Assembly (NCBI GenBank): GCA_001818365.1
Contig: MHKK01000049.1
Location: 10,889-19,005 of the forward strand
Direction: 5' to 3'
Origin: Candidatus Komeilibacteria bacterium RIFCSPHIGHO2_01_FULL_52_14
GTDB taxonomy: Bacteria; Patescibacteriota; Patescibacteriia; UBA1558; 2-01-FULL-52-15
Length of the DNA stretch: 8,117 bases
A program made the translations under genes and the position numbers. Every line of letters begins with the position of its first letter. Positions within the stretch are counted from its first letter, which is position 1. Under the pieces are notes generated by a model. That model was given only the letters and a program-made list of their open reading frames with translations, was not told the DNA's origin and searched no databases. Shown one piece after another: positions 5,971 to 8,117 of this stretch.

Positions 5971-6492
5971 ATGATCGACAGTTCAAGGATCGCAGAAAAA
6001 TTTTTGCAGAAGTACCGGTTTCGAATGGTTATCCCCTATTTGAAGGGGGATGTTTTAGATTTTGGCGGCAACAAGGGGGAGTTGAGAAGCTACGTCAAAG
6101 GCAACTACACGGTAATGAATTACGATCATACGGCGCTGGAAGGTATGACGTTTGACACCATTGTCGCCTTAGCGGTCCTCGAACATATTCATGTTGCAGA
6201 AATTTTTGAAATTTTTAAAAAATTCAAGATTTCACTGCGCCCTCATGGCAGAATATTTCTGACAACTCCCACCAGAGCAGCAAAACCGATCCTGGAACTT
6301 TTGGCACATATGAGTATTCTCGACAAGGAAAATATCACCGAACATAAGCATTATTGGAATCGGCAGGAACTGTATGATCTGGCCGACAAATCCGGTTTTA
6401 TCGTTAAAAAATATAAGAAATTCCAGTTCGGCATGAATCAGCTGGCTGTATTGGAACATGCGTCAACACCGGAGCTCCCCGCGATTTCTTGA
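5971..6492 (+). CDS. Class I SAM-dependent methyltransferase (Methyltransf_11/23-like)
   Basis: This 173-residue cytoplasmic protein has a compact Rossmann-type methyltransferase fold. Motif I is DVLDFGGNKGEL at residues 27-38, with D30 and glycines 32, 33 and 36 forming the SAM loop; GGNKG replaces the usual GxGxG. D52 at the end of the second strand may contact the SAM ribose. The post-II region FDTIVALAVLEHIH (61-74) and the HGRIFLTTPT strand (92-101) are typical of Methyltransf_11/23 enzymes acting on small molecules, sugars or lipids. The protein is at the short end of the family, and the substrate cannot be told. It has its own promoter. Its TGA stop lies only a few bases before the next promoter, so it is probably monocistronic. 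No Shine-Dalgarno site precedes the ATG. Confidence 0.85.
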   Translation: MIDSSRIAEKFLQKYRFRMVIPYLKGDVLDFGGNKGELRSYVKGNYTVMNYDHTALEGMTFDTIVALAVLEHIHVAEIFEIFKKFKISLRPHGRIFLTTPTRAAKPILELLAHMSILDKENITEHKHYWNRQELYDLADKSGFIVKKYKKFQFGMNQLAVLEHASTPELPAIS

Positions 6493-6494
6493 CA

Positions 6495-6522
6495 GTGACA
6501 CAATCGGAAATGCGTGTATAAT
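6495..6522 (+). promoter_or_regulatory. Promoter of the small membrane protein / MsrQ-like operon
   Basis: GTGACA at 6495-6500 and a perfect TATAAT at 6517-6522 are spaced by 16 bases. The TTGACA at 6489-6494 is a closer match, but its 22-base spacing is too long. Predicted transcription starts near 6529, about 13 bases before the ATG at 6542, with no Shine-Dalgarno site. Confidence 0.7.
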
Positions 6523-6541
6523 TACCTAAACTTCCATTGCA

Positions 6542-6775
6542 ATGCTAGTATCGAATCTTTTCAAACGAAGAAAGGCATCAACCTACATTCTGCGAAACGT
6601 GTACGAGGTCCTCGGCATTGTGCTGATTTGGCGAGGGATCTGGTACGTGCTTGATGCGCTCGATACCTTTGTGTTCGGCGGCACTCACGAATGGACCGCC
6701 ATTGCCGGGGTCGTTGCAGGGGTACTGCTCTTGTATCTGCCCGATCGAAATCTCAAGGCAATCGAACGGCTCTAA
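6542..6775 (+). CDS. Small two-helix membrane protein (IWRGIW...LYLPD type)
   Basis: This 77-residue protein has a basic N-terminus (FKRRK), a first membrane segment at about 22-38 containing the IWRGIWYVLD motif, and a second at about 51-66 ending in LYLPD. Both ends are probably cytoplasmic with a short loop between. I recall similar short proteins with a conserved 'liWRGiW..lD' and 'LYLPD' in Parcubacteria-type genomes, but no function is assigned. It is the first gene after a strong promoter, and the MsrQ-like gene starts 20 bases after its stop, so the two are probably co-transcribed. It could be an accessory or assembly partner of that heme protein; this is inference from position only. 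Confidence 0.75.
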   Translation: MLVSNLFKRRKASTYILRNVYEVLGIVLIWRGIWYVLDALDTFVFGGTHEWTAIAGVVAGVLLLYLPDRNLKAIERL

Positions 6776-6794
6776 ACCGGTCAAACAACCGCGC

Positions 6795-7646
6795 ATGCCA
6801 GTCGACATGGATCCGGCTCATCATGATAGTGGAGGAGAAACGCCTGATGCCCGCGTGCCGAGCGGGCACACACCGCCGCTTTCACAAATCCCATGGTACC
6901 GAGACACGAAAAGCTGGCCGTTCTTTATCGTATTTTGTCTGGCCGCGCTGCTCTTTCTGGCACTCGAAATCGCGTATCAGTACTACGTGTTGCTCCCGGG
7001 CATTGTGACCATATCGCTGCTCCGCGGAGCGGCACTTGCTGGCACAACGCTTATCTCGGCGTCATTATTTTCCAGCGCAATATTTAAATGGTGGCCAAAG
7101 ACCGCCATCCACTGGCGCATTCGACGATACCTCGGTGTTGCCGGCGCCTCATGGATAACGCTGCATGTCATAAGCGCCGTACTCTGGCAGTTTAACGGCA
7201 ACATACCGGCAGTGTTCTATATTTTCAATCCGATCAAGAACCCTATCATCTACGGTGTCGCCGCTTTTGTCATCTACGTAATCATGATGCTCACTTCAAC
7301 CGACTGGGCGATGCGATTGCTTGGTCGGCACTGGAAGACGATCCATCGATTCGTATACTTTGCGTTCGCCTCATCGATATTGCACTTTCTCTTCACCGCG
7401 CCCCAGAACCTGCTCAATCCGGCCGGGTATCTGCTCCTACTCGTAACCGGACTGGCCGTAACCGGCCAACTTTATTGGTTCATGCGGACGGTCGCGCCAA
7501 AACGCTTTGCAACGCCCGGCACGCTGGTCGGCTTTCTGATCATCGTATATTTTGTCAGCATGCTGGTGCTCTCAAGCATTCACAAACGGCAAGTCGACCG
7601 TGCATTCGAAAATGCCTCCCGGAGCGAAACTCAGCTAATGCAGTAA
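6795..7646 (+). CDS. MsrQ/YedZ-like heme b membrane protein (ferric reductase-like transmembrane domain)
   Basis: With the ATG at 6795 the protein has 283 residues and about seven membrane segments (about 42-62, 69-96, 112-132, 150-168, 184-202, 209-230, 242-262). The signature is that of the ferric-reductase-like transmembrane domain of MsrQ/YedZ: RRYLGVAGASWITLH with H124, and W-K-T-I-H-R-F-V-Y ... I-L-H-F-L-F with H184 and H197. These match the heme-ligand positions of the family. MsrQ normally passes electrons from quinones or cytosolic flavin reductases to the periplasmic molybdoenzyme MsrP, which repairs oxidised methionines. No msrP or FAD/NAD domain is seen here. The polar N-terminal extension of about 40 residues is unusual. 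A longer frame from 6651 would overlap the preceding gene and is rejected; the ATG at 6807 is an alternative. The partner is unknown. Confidence 0.8.
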   Translation: MPVDMDPAHHDSGGETPDARVPSGHTPPLSQIPWYRDTKSWPFFIVFCLAALLFLALEIAYQYYVLLPGIVTISLLRGAALAGTTLISASLFSSAIFKWWPKTAIHWRIRRYLGVAGASWITLHVISAVLWQFNGNIPAVFYIFNPIKNPIIYGVAAFVIYVIMMLTSTDWAMRLLGRHWKTIHRFVYFAFASSILHFLFTAPQNLLNPAGYLLLLVTGLAVTGQLYWFMRTVAPKRFATPGTLVGFLIIVYFVSMLVLSSIHKRQVDRAFENASRSETQLMQ

Positions 7647-7859
7647 TCACTGCTGCTGTGACGCTCCAGTAGCCACCCACGATTCCGTGCCTTGTTCCGC
7701 GAGTTTTTTTAGAAATACATCGCGCTCCGCTCCCTGTATGCGCTGCGGCTGGCTGTCCTTACTGACGATCGGCAACAAACGATACGTGGTAGTTGCATTG
7801 GTATACGTAAGTTCAACACCGAGCGCATAGACAAACCAGAATATCAAGATTCGATTCAT
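7647..7859 (-). CDS. Small hypothetical exported or membrane-anchored protein
   Basis: This 70-residue protein has a hydrophobic N-terminus (ILIFWFVYALGV, about 4-15) that could be a signal peptide or anchor. A polar tail rich in Gln, Ser and charged residues follows, and there are no cysteines. I do not recognise it. The ATG lies 12 bases after the stop of the reductase gene on the same strand, so it may be the last gene of that operon. Its TGA stop abuts the TAA of the MsrQ-like gene on the other strand, with no base between. No Shine-Dalgarno site and no terminator are visible. Being short and without known relatives, it could be spurious, although it fills the gap between two genes neatly. 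Confidence 0.5.
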   Translation of the reverse strand: MNRILIFWFVYALGVELTYTNATTTYRLLPIVSKDSQPQRIQGAERDVFLKKLAEQGTESWVATGASQQQ

Positions 7860-7871
7860 GCAAAAACGCTA

Positions 7872-8117
7872 TCAAGACGCAGCAGGGTGATGATGGACCT
7901 TCATCGGTAGCGCATGGATTTCGCACAACTCTCCATGTATCTTATGATCATTATACGCGGAGGTTGCGGCAACCGTTCCCAATGCGGCTGCGGTCACGTA
8001 CTGCTTGAACGAGCCAAAATGGTTCACCGTATCGCCTGCCGCAAAAACACCATCAATGTTCGTGCGCATCAAGTTATCAGTCGTAATGTACCCCTGTGCA
8101 TCAAGTGCGACTCCAAG
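7872..8117 (-). CDS. Thioredoxin-reductase-type FAD/NAD(P) flavoprotein, C-terminal end (5' part outside window)
   Basis: The frame is open to the right edge, and 81 residues plus a TGA stop are visible. The visible part contains a YITTDNLMRTNIDGVFAAGD segment, the FAD-binding motif near the C-terminus of thioredoxin reductases and related pyridine-nucleotide disulphide oxidoreductases. Next come a FKQYVTAAALGTVAATSAY helix, which in these enzymes contacts the flavin, and a tail with three consecutive histidines (KVHHHPAAS). The CxxC redox site and NADPH domain would lie outside the window, so true thioredoxin reductase cannot be separated from ferredoxin-NADP reductase-like or AhpF-like relatives. 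Its nearness to the MsrQ-like gene fits a redox locus. TTG and ATG codons near 8070 are internal, not starts. Confidence 0.82.
   Translation of the reverse strand, partial: LGVALDAQGYITTDNLMRTNIDGVFAAGDTVNHFGSFKQYVTAAALGTVAATSAYNDHKIHGELCEIHALPMKVHHHPAAS

Noticed and set aside
6489..6494. TTGACA at the end of the methyltransferase gene as the -35 box
   Set aside because: The spacing to TATAAT is 22 bases. GTGACA at 6495-6500, with 16 bases, fits better.
6651..6794. N-terminal extension of the MsrQ-like protein to 331 residues
   Set aside because: It would overlap most of the preceding 77-residue gene in another frame, and the extra residues show no sensible domain; the ATG at 6795 follows the upstream stop naturally.
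6831..7008. GGAGGAG followed by ATG at 6847, opening a 53-codon frame
   Set aside because: It is the most Shine-Dalgarno-like site in the window, but the frame lies inside the MsrQ-like gene in another phase and encodes an Arg/Cys/Ser-rich peptide typical of shadow frames. The SD sequence is itself coding sequence.
5895..7649. Reassigned UGA codon (SR1/Gracilibacteria code)
   Set aside because: Genes ending in TGA at 5897 and 6492, and the minus-strand genes ending at 7647 and 7872, have sensible ends. Known proteins need no UGA read as glycine, so the standard code fits.

Overview
The window looks like a chromosomal piece of a Candidate Phyla Radiation (Patescibacteria, Parcubacteria-like) bacterium. 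The case rests on the partial pilus-associated surface protein at the left edge, which follows a domain pattern I associate with CPR type IV pilus loci, on the pilB-pilC pair, on very short gene leaders without Shine-Dalgarno sites, and on the small two-helix 'IWRGIW...LYLPD' protein. The standard code with UGA as stop fits every gene, which argues against the SR1/Gracilibacteria code. The lineage assignment is inference.

Left part (1-4787): the 3' end of a PilX/DUF4900-like pilus protein gene runs rightward and converges on a leftward pilB-pilC operon (assembly ATPase and inner-membrane platform protein). Upstream of pilB, with its own promoter and terminator, lies a leftward gene for a single-pass membrane protein. 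It has a cysteine-containing domain, a long Asn/Thr/Gly/Ser linker and a short cysteine-bracketed tail.

Middle (4790-5390): divergent promoters drive the membrane-protein gene leftward and a tRNA-Ser(CGA) gene rightward. Behind the tRNA are about 400 bases without a credible gene, filled with nested inverted repeats. The 3' end of the tRNA is repeated, with one mismatch, 195 bases downstream. Both copies run directly into a stem that starts with a CGATT(T)CG-type arm. This resembles an attachment-site duplication or a repeated structured module, and it is the most unusual part of the window.

Right part (5391-8117): first comes a conspicuously AT-rich gene for a helical protein of unknown function, possibly acquired. 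Next are a small SAM-dependent methyltransferase with its own promoter, then a probable two-gene operon of a small two-helix membrane protein and a MsrQ/YedZ-like heme b membrane protein. On the opposite strand, ending back to back with the MsrQ-like gene, lie a small exported or anchored protein and the C-terminal end of a thioredoxin-reductase-type flavoprotein. The last block may be a redox locus; the pilus block and the redox block are separated by the tRNA region.
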